The position numbers and the translations under genes were made by a program. A DNA stretch of 15,202 bases from Atopobium sp. UBA6362 (GTDB taxonomy: Bacteria > Actinomycetota > Coriobacteriia > Coriobacteriales > Atopobiaceae): the NCBI GenBank assembly GCA_002440065.1, contig DJRK01000138.1:1-15202 (forward strand), given 5' to 3'. The notes under the pieces were generated by a model, which saw only the letters and a list, made by a program, of their open reading frames with translations, did not search any database and was not told where the DNA came from. This document shows positions 1-7,050 of this stretch, one piece after another; the stretch's first letter is position 1; the number at the start of each line of letters is the position of its first letter.

Positions 1-806
1 GCGTCGACGGCCTGTTCTTCCTGGGTTCCTCGGGCGAGGTCGTCTTCTCCACCGATGAGCGCCGCCGCCAGATCATCCAGGAGGCCGTGCGCATCGTCGA
101 CCACCGCGTGCCCGTCCTCGTGGGCATCATCGACACCGAGACCGAGCGCATGATCGAGCACGGCAAGGTCGCCCAGGAGCTCGGCGCCGACGCCCTCGTT
201 GCCACCTGCCCGTTCTACGCCCTGCAGGGCATGACCGAGGTCGAGGAGCACTTCCGCATCCTGCACGACGAGCTCGACCTGCCTATCTTCGCCTATGACA
301 TCCCCGTGTGCGTCCACACCAAGCTCCCCTGGAAGCTCCTGGCCAAGCTCGGCGCCGAGGGCGTGCTCGCCGGCGTCAAGGACTCCTCCGGCGACGACAT
401 CTCCTTCCGCTACCTCGTGCAGGAGAACGAGAAGCTCGGTCACCCGCTGACGCTGCTCACCGGCCACGAGGTCGTCGTCGACGGCGCGTACCTCGGCGGC
501 GCCGACGGCTCCGTCCCGGGCCTCGCCAACGTCGAGCCCGCTGGCTACGTCCGCATGTGGAAGGCCGCCCAGGCCGGTGACTGGGCCACCGTCAAGGCCG
601 AGCAGGACCGCCTGAACGAGATCTCCCACATCTGGGACGTCACGTCCGGCGTCCAGGGCTACGCCGGCGGCGTCGGCGCCTTCAAGACGGCCCTCAACCT
701 CATGGGCGTCTTCGATTCCCCGACCATGCCGCGCCCGGTCAAGGCCATGACCGGCGAGAACGTCGAGGCCATCCGCAAGGTTCTCCAGGACAACGGCCTG
801 CTCTAG
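1..806 (+). CDS. nanA: N-acetylneuraminate lyase (DHDPS/NAL aldolase family), 5' truncated
   Basis: Class I aldolase expected to cleave N-acetylneuraminate to ManNAc and pyruvate in the cytoplasm. The reading frame is open from base 3 at the window edge, so the in-frame GTG at 87 is internal; 267 residues are visible and about 35-40 N-terminal residues are missing if it has the usual ~300. Seen: the GSSGE pyruvate-binding loop (bases 24-38), the catalytic-type Tyr in YDIP (codon 294-296) and the Schiff-base Lys in GVKDSSGD (codon 378-380). These motifs are shared by DapA, NanA and related aldolases, so the family is certain but the substrate is not. The sialate assignment rests on nanK and nanE lying immediately downstream on the same strand. 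A hairpin terminator follows, so it may be the last gene of an upstream transcript. Confidence 0.82.
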   Translation, partial: VDGLFFLGSSGEVVFSTDERRRQIIQEAVRIVDHRVPVLVGIIDTETERMIEHGKVAQELGADALVATCPFYALQGMTEVEEHFRILHDELDLPIFAYDIPVCVHTKLPWKLLAKLGAEGVLAGVKDSSGDDISFRYLVQENEKLGHPLTLLTGHEVVVDGAYLGGADGSVPGLANVEPAGYVRMWKAAQAGDWATVKAEQDRLNEISHIWDVTSGVQGYAGGVGAFKTALNLMGVFDSPTMPRPVKAMTGENVEAIRKVLQDNGLL

Positions 807-836
807 CGCTTATCCAGGCACGCGCTTCCGCCGTTT

Positions 837-880
837 AAGCCGGAGGGTCGTGGCCCCAAGGTCCATGGCCCCCGGCTTTT
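837..880 (+). terminator. Probable intrinsic terminator after nanA
   Basis: AAGCCGG at 837-843 pairs with CCGGCTT at 871-877 (read with a bulged A at 844), and the pairing continues inward through GGGTCGTGG against CCATGGCCC with two G-T type pairs, leaving a 9-nt loop. It ends in TTTT (877-880). The T-run is short, so termination may be partial and some read-through into nanK is possible. Confidence 0.6.
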
Positions 881-910
881 GCGGCGATACGCGCGCTGGA
901 ATGCCGCTCT

Positions 911-950
911 ACCTGTTATTCGTTTATTTAGACGTTTGAGTCTTTGATGT
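911..950 (+). promoter_or_regulatory. AT-rich leader before nanK, probable promoter region
   Basis: After the nanA terminator, bases 911-950 are clearly more AT-rich than the surrounding DNA, as expected for a promoter of the nanK-nanE unit. I could not assign a convincing -35/-10 pair. A short inverted repeat, AGAC-6 nt-GTCT (930-943), lies here and might be an operator half-site pair, but four-base arms are weak evidence. Confidence 0.3.
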
Positions 951-975
951 GCCTCTTTGCCAGAAGGGATTGGAT

Positions 976-1938
976 ATGGACAGCAAGAAGGTCGTCGCCG
1001 TCGACATCGGCGGGACGAAGATAGCCTCCGCGCTCGTGACCCTCGCGCCGGGCGAGAAGCCCCGCGTCGAGCACTACGCAAAGATCCCGACCGAGGCCAA
1101 GAAGGGCGGCCGGACGGTCCTCGTCAACGCGATCAAGCAGGCAAGGCGCGTGATCGACCTCGCCGGCGGCGACGTGTGCGGCATCGGCGTCTCGAGCGGC
1201 GGCGTCATCGACCCCAGGACGGGCGACGTCACCTACGCGAACGACATGATGCCCGGTTGGGGCGGCACGCACCTGGGCGCCGAGCTCACCGCCGCGACCG
1301 GCCTTCCCGCCCGCGTCCTGAACGACGTCCACGCCCACGCCCTGGGCGAGGCCCGCTGGGGCGCCGGCCGCGACGCCGCGAGCTGCCTCGTGGTCGCCGT
1401 GGGCACCGGCATCGGCGGCGCGTTCGTCGAGCGCGGCCACATCATGCTGGGCGCGCACAACGAGGCCGGGCACATCGGCCACGTGAGCTGCTCGGATGCC
1501 GCCGGCGTTCCCTGCCAGTGCGGCGCGACCGGCCACATGGAGACGATCGCGTGCGGGCCCGCCATCATCGAGCGATACCTCGAGCTGGGCGGCGCCCCCA
1601 AGGACGACGAGGGCAACGACGTCGACGGCGCCGTCATCGACAAGCGCGCCGCCGCGGGAGACGAGGCCGCCATCGCCGCCGAGGCCCGCAGCGGGCACGC
1701 CATCGGCGAGGTCCTGGGCAGCCTCGTGAACATGTTCGACCCCACCTGCATCATCCTGTCCGGCTCGGTCGCCCAGTGCGGCCCGGCCTGGCACGACGCC
1801 ATGGACGCGGGGTGGGCGGAGGCCGTCATGCCGCCGTGCGCGCACACGCCGATCGTCTCGGGCGACCTGGGCGACGACGCGCCCCTTATCGGCGCCGCCG
1901 AGAACATCGTCAAGTCCGCCTACGCCGAGTTCGAGTAA
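976..1938 (+). CDS. nanK: ROK-family kinase, probable N-acetylmannosamine kinase
   Basis: ATP-dependent sugar kinase of the ROK family; in this context it likely phosphorylates ManNAc released by the lyase. The ATG at 976 is chosen over an upstream in-frame ATG at 949 because AGAAGGGA (962-969) sits 6 nt before it and the protein then begins directly before the ATP-binding motif. 320 residues, typical length. Seen: DIGGTK (10-15), LND with the likely catalytic Asp117, GTGIGG (143-148), EAGHIGH (163-169), and the zinc site CQCGATGH at 180-187. In the usual ROK motif CxCGxxGCxE the last Cys is present; here it is His187. Such His variants occur in ROK kinases, so loss of zinc binding is not implied. 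GlcNAc or glucose kinase activity is an alternative. nanE follows 24 bp later, indicating co-transcription. Confidence 0.83.
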   Translation: MDSKKVVAVDIGGTKIASALVTLAPGEKPRVEHYAKIPTEAKKGGRTVLVNAIKQARRVIDLAGGDVCGIGVSSGGVIDPRTGDVTYANDMMPGWGGTHLGAELTAATGLPARVLNDVHAHALGEARWGAGRDAASCLVVAVGTGIGGAFVERGHIMLGAHNEAGHIGHVSCSDAAGVPCQCGATGHMETIACGPAIIERYLELGGAPKDDEGNDVDGAVIDKRAAAGDEAAIAAEARSGHAIGEVLGSLVNMFDPTCIILSGSVAQCGPAWHDAMDAGWAEAVMPPCAHTPIVSGDLGDDAPLIGAAENIVKSAYAEFE

Positions 1939-1962
1939 GTGCAAAGAGACAAGGAGCCAGAC

Positions 1963-2652
1963 ATGGCCGTAGATCCGCTCATCCAATCTCTCAAGGGCAA
2001 GCTCATCGTGAGCGTCCAGGCCTATCCCGGCGAGCCGCTGCGCCACCCGGAGACCATGGCCCAGATGGCCCGCGCCTGCGAGCTCGGCGGCGCCGCCGCC
2101 ATCCGCTGCCAGGGCCTTTCCGACATCGCGGCCATCAAGGGCCGCTGCGAGGTCCCCGTCATCGGCCTGTGGAAAGAGGGCCACGAGGGCGTCTACATCA
2201 CGCCGACCCTGCGCCACGCCGTCGCGTGCGTGAACGCCGGCGCCGACGTCGTCGCGCTCGACGCCACCGACCGCCCGCGCCCCGACGGCCGCACCTTCGA
2301 GGAGACCGTCCACGAGCTGCGCGAGCAGTGCGACACGCTTATCATGGCCGACTGCATGACCATCGAGGACATCCGCCGCGGCGTCGCCGCCGGCTGCGAC
2401 CTCGTCTCCACGACGCTGTCGCACAACAAGGCCGCCATCGACACCACGATGAACGACGGCCCCGACATCCCGATCCTTCGCCAGGCGATCCAGGAGTTCC
2501 CCGGCTTCCCCGTGATCTGCGAGGGCCACGTGCACACGCCGGCCGACGCGAAGCTCGTCATGGACGAGGGCGCCTGGGCCGTGGTCGTGGGCACCGGCAT
2601 CACGCACCCCACGAGCCTCACGAGCTGGTTCAAGGCCGCCATCGAGGCGTAG
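1963..2652 (+). CDS. nanE: N-acetylmannosamine-6-phosphate 2-epimerase
   Basis: TIM-barrel epimerase converting ManNAc-6-P to GlcNAc-6-P, the step after nanK. The ATG at 1963 is preceded by AAGGAG (1951-1956) with a 6-nt gap; the GTG at 1939, which touches the nanK stop, has no ribosome site, so it was rejected. 229 residues, the family's normal length. Conserved blocks run along the whole protein: KGKLIVSVQA near the N terminus, PVIGLWKEG with Lys71, IMAD with Asp130, and ICEGHVHTP with Glu187. By comparison with characterised NanE proteins these are the likely Lys, Asp and Glu of the active site. GTGITHP near the C terminus fits the phosphate-binding region. Last gene before a strong terminator. 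Confidence 0.93.
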   Translation: MAVDPLIQSLKGKLIVSVQAYPGEPLRHPETMAQMARACELGGAAAIRCQGLSDIAAIKGRCEVPVIGLWKEGHEGVYITPTLRHAVACVNAGADVVALDATDRPRPDGRTFEETVHELREQCDTLIMADCMTIEDIRRGVAAGCDLVSTTLSHNKAAIDTTMNDGPDIPILRQAIQEFPGFPVICEGHVHTPADAKLVMDEGAWAVVVGTGITHPTSLTSWFKAAIEA

Positions 2653-2700
2653 GCACGGGCCGAGGCAAGGAGCCAAGGCTTTTATCGGCGCCGATGCAAG

Positions 2701-2750
2701 CGAAAGCGGGCCGTCTCCTGCGAGGGACGGCCCGCTTTCGCGATTTTCTT
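2701..2750 (+). terminator. Strong intrinsic terminator of nanK-nanE
   Basis: A perfect 15-bp stem, CGAAAGCGGGCCGTC (2701-2715) against GACGGCCCGCTTTCG (2726-2740), with a 10-nt loop, followed by CGATTTTCTT. The T-run is on the plus-strand side only, so it serves nanE rather than the converging minus-strand gene. Confidence 0.92.
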
Positions 2751-2788
2751 GGCTGTTAGCGACCCATCCCGCGCGGGAGCGGCGCCGG

Positions 2789-3844
2789 CTAGGCGAGCTT
2801 GGCCGCGAGGGCGAGGAGCTCGTCGACGTCTTCCGCCCGCGTGGCCCACGAGCACACGAAGCGGATGACCTTGCGTCCGTCGGGGAGGGCAAAGAAGGTC
2901 TCGCAGCCGCATGCCTCCTCGAAGGCCTCCTGCTGCTCGGCGCTCACCGTGAAGAACTGCTGGTTGGAGGCCGACTCGCGATACGCCTCGTAGCCGAGGC
3001 CGAGCATGCCGCGGCGCAGTGCGAGCGCACAGTCGTTCGCTTGGCGGGCTAGCCTCCAATAGAGGGCCTCGCCGCCGTCCTCGGGCTGCTCGAACGCGGC
3101 CTCGAACTGCACGCCGAGCAGGCGTCCCTTGGCCAGAAGCCCGCCGCGCTCCTTCTGCACGAAGGGAAAGGCGGCCTTGAGCTTGGGGTCGGCGATGACC
3201 ATGGCCTCGCCCATGAGCATGCCGTTTTTGGTGCCGCCCAGGTAGAAGGCGCTGCAGCGGGAGGCGATGTGCTCGAGCGTGAGGCCGCCGGTGGCAGGGG
3301 AGACAAGGCCGCTCGCCAGGCGTGCGCCGTCGAGGAAGACCTTGAGGCCGTGGGAGTCCGCCCAGTCGCAGACCGCGTCGAAGCGCGCGAGGTCCCACAC
3401 GCCGCCCGACTCGGTGGTGTTGGAGATATAGATGGCGCCGGGGCGCGTCATGTGGCGGCCGCAGGAGGTCTGGAACTGCCAGACGCGCTCGGCGGCCTCG
3501 GGCGTGAGGAAGCCGTCCGCGTCGTCGGTGGGCAGGACGGTGCGTCCGCACGCGGCGACGGCGCCCGTCTCGTGGACGTTTATGTGTCCGTCGGGCGTGC
3601 AGATGACGCCCTCCCAGTCCTCGAGCAGGCCCGTCACGCCGATGACGTTCGTGGAAGTGCCGCCGATGCAGAACTCCACGTCCACGTCGTCGCGGCCGCA
3701 CGCGGCGCGGATGAGCTCGCGGGCGCGCCCGCAGTGGGGGTCGCCCTCGGTGTAGCCCACGCACTGCTCGTCGTTCGTGCGCACGAGCGCGTCCAGTATC
3801 TGGGGCGCGGCGCCCTCGGAGTAGTCGTTCTTGAACATACGCAT
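2789..3844 (-). CDS. ltaE: Low-specificity L-threonine aldolase
   Basis: PLP enzyme of the threonine aldolase/beta-eliminating lyase family, cleaving L-threonine or L-allo-threonine to glycine and acetaldehyde. The start at 3844 (MRMFKNDYSEG) was chosen because an AAGAAAGG ribosome site lies about 7 nt upstream; the 25 extra codons upstream are Arg/Pro-rich and unlike the family. 351 residues, typical. Seen: GGTSTN (61-66), HINVHETGA (87-95), which is highly characteristic of these enzymes, LDGAR with Asp172, and the PLP-binding Lys206 in YLGGTKNG. It converges on nanE and diverges from ilvE. The exact stereo-preference cannot be read from the sequence. Confidence 0.9.
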   Translation of the reverse strand: MRMFKNDYSEGAAPQILDALVRTNDEQCVGYTEGDPHCGRARELIRAACGRDDVDVEFCIGGTSTNVIGVTGLLEDWEGVICTPDGHINVHETGAVAACGRTVLPTDDADGFLTPEAAERVWQFQTSCGRHMTRPGAIYISNTTESGGVWDLARFDAVCDWADSHGLKVFLDGARLASGLVSPATGGLTLEHIASRCSAFYLGGTKNGMLMGEAMVIADPKLKAAFPFVQKERGGLLAKGRLLGVQFEAAFEQPEDGGEALYWRLARQANDCALALRRGMLGLGYEAYRESASNQQFFTVSAEQQEAFEEACGCETFFALPDGRKVIRFVCSWATRAEDVDELLALAAKLA

Positions 3845-3878
3845 GGCGATGCCTTTCTTCGCTGGTCTCGACCCGTCG

Positions 3879-3884
3879 ATTCTA
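3879..3884 (-). promoter_or_regulatory. Candidate -10 box for the threonine aldolase gene
   Basis: On the minus strand GGCTAGAAT contains TAGAAT (5 of 6 bases of TATAAT), about 35 nt before the start codon at 3844. No clear -35 is visible at the right distance. The same nine bases GGCTAGAAT occur in the promoter at 12263-12271. Confidence 0.45.
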
Positions 3885-3933
3885 GCCCTCGGCGCCCCTT
3901 CGGCGCGGCGGCGGGCCAAACATCTTCCCGGGG

Positions 3934-3978
3934 TCGTGATTTGCTGACGCGTGGCGCGTATGTGCCCGCAAATGACGA
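3934..3978. promoter_or_regulatory. Inverted repeat in the divergent ltaE/ilvE spacer
   Basis: TCGTGATTTGC (3934-3944) and GCAAATGACGA (3968-3978) are complementary at 10 of 11 positions, separated by 23 nt. It lies roughly in the middle of the 295-bp gene-free region between two divergent amino-acid genes. It has no T-run, so a protein-binding site is more likely than a terminator; no regulator is identified. Confidence 0.35.
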
Positions 3979-4057
3979 GTTTGCCGGCCCAAGGACGGCA
4001 GACAAGCCCTCTGACCTGGCTTTGTTAACAGCTCGTCATAGCCCCGACGCACGGTCG

Positions 4058-4097
4058 CAAAAGGGACTAATCTAGCGAACTACGTACCAAAAGGGAC
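4058..4097 (+). repeat. Direct repeat in the ilvE upstream region
   Basis: CAAAAGGGAC occurs at 4058-4067 and again at 4088-4097, exactly 30 bp apart, ending 42 bp before the ilvE start. The 30-bp period is close to three helical turns, compatible with two regulator sites on one face of the DNA. A TAATCT (4068-4073) between them could be a -10 element but lacks a good -35. No T-box or leader-peptide features were found. Confidence 0.4.
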
Positions 4098-4139
4098 GAG
4101 GGGCGGCGTCGCGCCGTCAACGCAAGGAGATGTTCTCGC

Positions 4140-5168
4140 ATGGAGAAGAAAGACATTGACTGGGGTAGCCTCGGCTTCGCCTACCAGCACACCGACTACA
4201 GCTATGTCTGCAACTACAAGGACGGCAAGTGGGGCGAGGGCGAGCTGACCCCCGACCACACCGTGACGCTCTCCGAGTGCGCCGGCCTTCTTCACTACTG
4301 CCAGGAGGTCTTCGAGGGCCTGAAGGCCTACACCGCCGAGAACGGCGACATCGTCTGCTTCCGCCCGGACATGAACGCCCAGCGCATGTACGATTCCGCG
4401 AAGCGCCTCGAGATGCCCTCCTTCCCCAAGGAGAAGTTCGTCGAGGCCGTCGAGATGGTCGTCAAGGCCAACGCCGCCTGGGTGCCGCCCTTCGGCTCCG
4501 GCGCGACGCTCTACATCCGCCCGTTCATGTTCGCAACGGGCGACGTCATCGGCGTGAAGCCCGCCGACGAGTACCAGTTCCGCATCCTCGTGACCCCGGT
4601 CGGCCCGTACTACAAGGGCGGCGTCAAGCCTGTCAAGCTCGTGGTCCCCGAGTTCGACCGCGCGGCCCCTCACGGCACCGGCAACATCAAGGCCGGCCTG
4701 AACTACGCCATGTCGCTGCACCCCAGCGTGCTCGCCCACGCCGCCGGCTACGCCGATAATCTCTTCCTCGACCCGCAGACCCGCACCTACGTCGAGGAGA
4801 CCGGCGGCGCCAACGTCCTCTTCGTGACCAAGGAGGGCAAGCTCGTCGTCCCGCAGTCCTTCACCGACTCCATCCTGCCGTCCATCACCCGTCGCTCCCT
4901 CGTTCAGGTGGCCGAGGACCTCGGCATGGAGGTCGAGCAGCGCCCGGTCAAGTTCGATGAGATCGACCAGTTCGTCGAGTGCGGCATGTGCGGCACCGCG
5001 GCCGTCATCTCCCCGGTCGGCGAGATCGACAACGGTGACAAGAAGGTCGTCTACGGCATGGAGCACGTCGGCCCCGTCATGAAGAAGCTCCGCGAGACGC
5101 TCACCGGCATCCAGTCCGGCGCCATCGAGGACAAGCACAACTGGGTCCACAAGATCGACGTGGAGTAA
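4140..5168 (+). CDS. ilvE: Branched-chain amino acid aminotransferase
   Basis: Class IV PLP aminotransferase interconverting leucine, isoleucine and valine with their 2-oxo acids, using 2-oxoglutarate/glutamate; cytoplasmic. The ATG at 4140 follows AAGGAG (4124-4129) with a rather long 10-nt gap; no better in-frame start exists. 342 residues, typical of the longer BCAT type. Seen: the CQEVFEGLKAY block (54-64), RPFMFATG (127-134), the PLP Lys184 in GTGNIKAGLNYA (179-190), and EETGGANVLFV (219-229). A CGMC pair (281-284) lies just before the conserved GTAA; this is not the position of the CxxC redox switch of mammalian BCATs. Single-gene unit: divergent gene upstream, strong terminator downstream. 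Confidence 0.94.
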   Translation: MEKKDIDWGSLGFAYQHTDYSYVCNYKDGKWGEGELTPDHTVTLSECAGLLHYCQEVFEGLKAYTAENGDIVCFRPDMNAQRMYDSAKRLEMPSFPKEKFVEAVEMVVKANAAWVPPFGSGATLYIRPFMFATGDVIGVKPADEYQFRILVTPVGPYYKGGVKPVKLVVPEFDRAAPHGTGNIKAGLNYAMSLHPSVLAHAAGYADNLFLDPQTRTYVEETGGANVLFVTKEGKLVVPQSFTDSILPSITRRSLVQVAEDLGMEVEQRPVKFDEIDQFVECGMCGTAAVISPVGEIDNGDKKVVYGMEHVGPVMKKLRETLTGIQSGAIEDKHNWVHKIDVE

Positions 5169-5188
5169 TCCGCTTGGGCGGGGTCGCC

Positions 5189-5275
5189 GCGCCTCTCTCT
5201 GTGCTCAAACATTCTCGAAAAGGGGTCGCCTTTGGCGGCCCCTTTTCTGCGAAACTGCGCCAGAGAGAGGCGCAG
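5189..5275 (+). terminator. ilvE terminator nested in a longer inverted repeat
   Basis: The core hairpin is AAAAGGGGTCGCC (5218-5230), loop TTT, GGCGGCCCCTTTT (5234-5246): 13 bp with one G-T pair and its own T-run. Around it, GCGCCTCTCTCTG (5189-5201) is the perfect complement of CAGAGAGAGGCGC (5261-5273), on nearly the same centre. The right arm can alternatively fold locally as CTGCGCC-AGAGAGA-GGCGCAG (5255-5275). Confidence 0.85.
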
Positions 5276-5327
5276 CGGCCACGCGGCATCGCGCCACAGG
5301 TCGAAAAGCGGGGGGTTGGTATTTGAG

Positions 5328-5465
5328 AAACTCCGGTTTTTCCGACATTTGTATGGACTTGGCGAGTATCGAGTTCGATTTTTAGGTCGTCAACTGGGCT
5401 TTTGCAGTCGATAGTCACCTGAATACTCAGGGGTCCCGTAGCAAATGTCGGAAAAGTCGGAGTTT
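5328..5465. repeat. 138-nt imperfect palindrome, possible extragenic repeat element
   Basis: The 24-nt ends 5328-5351 (starting AAACTCCGG, ending TTCCGACATTTG) and 5442-5465 are complementary at 22 of 24 positions. An inner pair, GAGTAT (5364-5369) and ATACTC (5423-5428), shares the same centre (about 5396), and weaker complementarity links the two. The rest of the 5169-5611 gap holds the ilvE terminator and the hisS promoter region; no gene was found. The element is less GC-rich than its surroundings and contains no credible ORF. It could be a REP/MITE-like element or a regulatory hairpin. Confidence 0.55.
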
Positions 5466-5550
5466 GTGGCGTTGGAGGCCGAATGGGGACCCTGCTTGCC
5501 TTGCTTGCGGGCTTTTTGGCTGTGCGAAGAGGCTATGAGCATCGAGGGTT

Positions 5551-5556
5551 TATACT
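5551..5556 (+). promoter_or_regulatory. Candidate -10 box for hisS
   Basis: TATACT (5 of 6 of the consensus) 56 nt before the hisS start, inside a locally AT-rich stretch (5548-5575). No good -35 hexamer is found 16-18 nt upstream. The resulting leader would include a small perfect hairpin GCCGC-GAAT-GCGGC (5579-5592). Confidence 0.4.
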
Positions 5557-5611
5557 TCATCTATCTGTGTAAATGAGGGCCGCGAATGCGGCAGTGGCTT
5601 TGGAGGCACCT

Positions 5612-6925
5612 ATGGGACAGAAGGTCCAGGGAACCGAGGACCTGTACGGCGGGTATATGCGCGCCTGGCAGCACATGCAGGACGTGGCGCGCGAGCTCTT
5701 TGGCGCCTATGGGTTCGACATGATCGAGACGCCGGCCATCGAGCAGGTCGACACCTTCGTCCACGGCATCGGCGAGTCGACCGACGTCGTGCGCAAGGAG
5801 ATGTTCCGCGTGGTCTCCGGCGCGCTCTTCGGCGACCTTCTTGAGAAGGGCACTGAGGCCGGCCTCAAGCCGCGCCAGCGCATGGCCATGCGCCCGGAGG
5901 GCACGGCCGGCGTCGTGCGCGCCGCCGTCGAGAACAACTTCGTCCCGCAGGGCGCCGCGCCCGCGAAGCTCTGGTACGCCGAGGCGATGTTCCGCGGCGA
6001 GCGCCCGCAGAAGGGCCGCCTGCGCCAGTTCCACCAGGTGGGCGTCGAGTGGCTGGGCGCCCCGGACGCCGCGGCCGACGCCGAGTGCATCATCATGCTC
6101 ATGGAGTTCTTCAAGCGTCTGGGCTTCGACGCCTCCAAGCTCAAGCTCTACATCAACTCGATGGGCGACGGCGCGTGCCGCCCCGCCTACCGTGAGAAGG
6201 TCCGCGCCTACATCCTCGACCACAAGGACGAGATGTGCGAGGACTGCCTCGAGCGCGCCCAGATCAACCCGCTGCGCGCCTTCGACTGCAAGAACCCGCA
6301 CTGCCATGAGGTCATGGCGAACGCGCCGCTGGTAAACGACCACCTTTGCGCCGACTGCGCGGAGCACTACGCCGCCGTGAAGAAGTACCTCGACGAGGCC
6401 GGCGTTTCCTACACCGAGGACCCGACGCTCGTGCGCGGCCTCGACTACTACACGCGGACGGTCTTTGAGGTCGAGGTCGAGGGCGCCGGCGTCGGCGCCA
6501 TCGGCGGCGGTGGCCGCTACGACGGCCTCATGGAGCTCGAGGGCGGAAAGCCCACGCCGGGCATCGGTTTCGCCGTGGGCTTCGAGCGCATCGCCCTCGC
6601 CCTCGCGTCGCAGGGCGTCGAGCTCGCGACCCCCGAGCCGACCTGCGTCTACGTCGCCGGCACGAGCGCCGAGGAGCGCGAGGCGGTCTTCTCGGCGACG
6701 CTGGCCCTTCGCCAGGCGGGCATCCGTACCGAGGCCGATTACCAGGGCCGCAGCCTGAAGTCCCAGTTCAAGCAGGCAGACAAGCTCCACGCCACCCTGT
6801 GCGTCGTGCTCGGGCCCGACGAGGTCGCGGCCGGCCAGGCGACTATCCGCGACATGTCTACCCACGAGCAGGTCCAGGTCCCCATGGCCGACCTCGCCGA
6901 CGAGGTCCGCTCCCGCCTGGCGTAA
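5612..6925 (+). CDS. hisS: Histidyl-tRNA synthetase
   Basis: Class II aminoacyl-tRNA synthetase charging tRNA-His. The ATG at 5612 is preceded by GGAGG (5602-5606) and gives the usual MGQKVQGTEDL start; an in-frame ATG at 5573 lacks a ribosome site. 437 residues. Motif 2 is MRPEGTAG (93-100) plus FRGERPQKGRLRQFHQ (127-142); the histidine-binding boxes are LVRGLDYYTRTVFE (273-286) and GGGGRYDGL (298-306); motif 3 is GIGFAVGFER (317-326); the anticodon-binding domain covers about 345-437. Two points: the segment between RKEMF and RPEGTA (66-95) is longer than in many HisRS proteins, and the insertion domain carries six Cys as three pairs (209/212, 226/231, 246/249). The partner often seen next to hisS, aspS, is not downstream here. 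Confidence 0.97.
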   Translation: MGQKVQGTEDLYGGYMRAWQHMQDVARELFGAYGFDMIETPAIEQVDTFVHGIGESTDVVRKEMFRVVSGALFGDLLEKGTEAGLKPRQRMAMRPEGTAGVVRAAVENNFVPQGAAPAKLWYAEAMFRGERPQKGRLRQFHQVGVEWLGAPDAAADAECIIMLMEFFKRLGFDASKLKLYINSMGDGACRPAYREKVRAYILDHKDEMCEDCLERAQINPLRAFDCKNPHCHEVMANAPLVNDHLCADCAEHYAAVKKYLDEAGVSYTEDPTLVRGLDYYTRTVFEVEVEGAGVGAIGGGGRYDGLMELEGGKPTPGIGFAVGFERIALALASQGVELATPEPTCVYVAGTSAEEREAVFSATLALRQAGIRTEADYQGRSLKSQFKQADKLHATLCVVLGPDEVAAGQATIRDMSTHEQVQVPMADLADEVRSRLA

Positions 6926-6942
6926 GACGTGCCAGACAAGTC

Positions 6943-6983
6943 TAAGCGCGTCGAGGCAGCAATGCTTCGGCGCGCTTATCCTT
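6943..6983 (+). terminator. Hairpin after hisS, probable terminator
   Basis: A continuous 16-bp stem from 6943-6958 to 6963-6978 (outer TAAGCGCG with CGCGCTTA, two G-T pairs) closed by a GCAA tetraloop of the GNRA type. The following bases TCCTTT make only a weak T-tract, so read-through to the DUF4160 gene is possible. Confidence 0.65.
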
Positions 6984-7050
6984 TATGAGGATGAGAGCAA
7001 AGAGCTCGATGGGTAAAGTCTTTGTTGAAGTTGACGCAAGGGAGGCAAGC

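Noticed and set aside
957..2759. 600-residue plus-strand frame, Arg-rich
   Set aside because: It overlaps nanK and nanE in another frame and is almost all Arg, Gly, Pro and His; no ribosome site.
928..2892. 654-residue open frame on the minus strand
   Set aside because: It is antisense to nanK and nanE, whose motifs are beyond doubt. Its product is low-complexity (Gly, Arg, Asp, Val, Ala, His) as expected for a mirror frame of high-GC codons.
3845..4139. T-box or other riboswitch before ilvE
   Set aside because: No T-box consensus, leader peptide rich in Leu/Ile/Val or terminator/antiterminator pair was found in front of the gene.
5232..5414. 60-codon ORF in the ilvE-hisS gap
   Set aside because: Begins within the ilvE terminator and runs through the palindromic element; no ribosome site.
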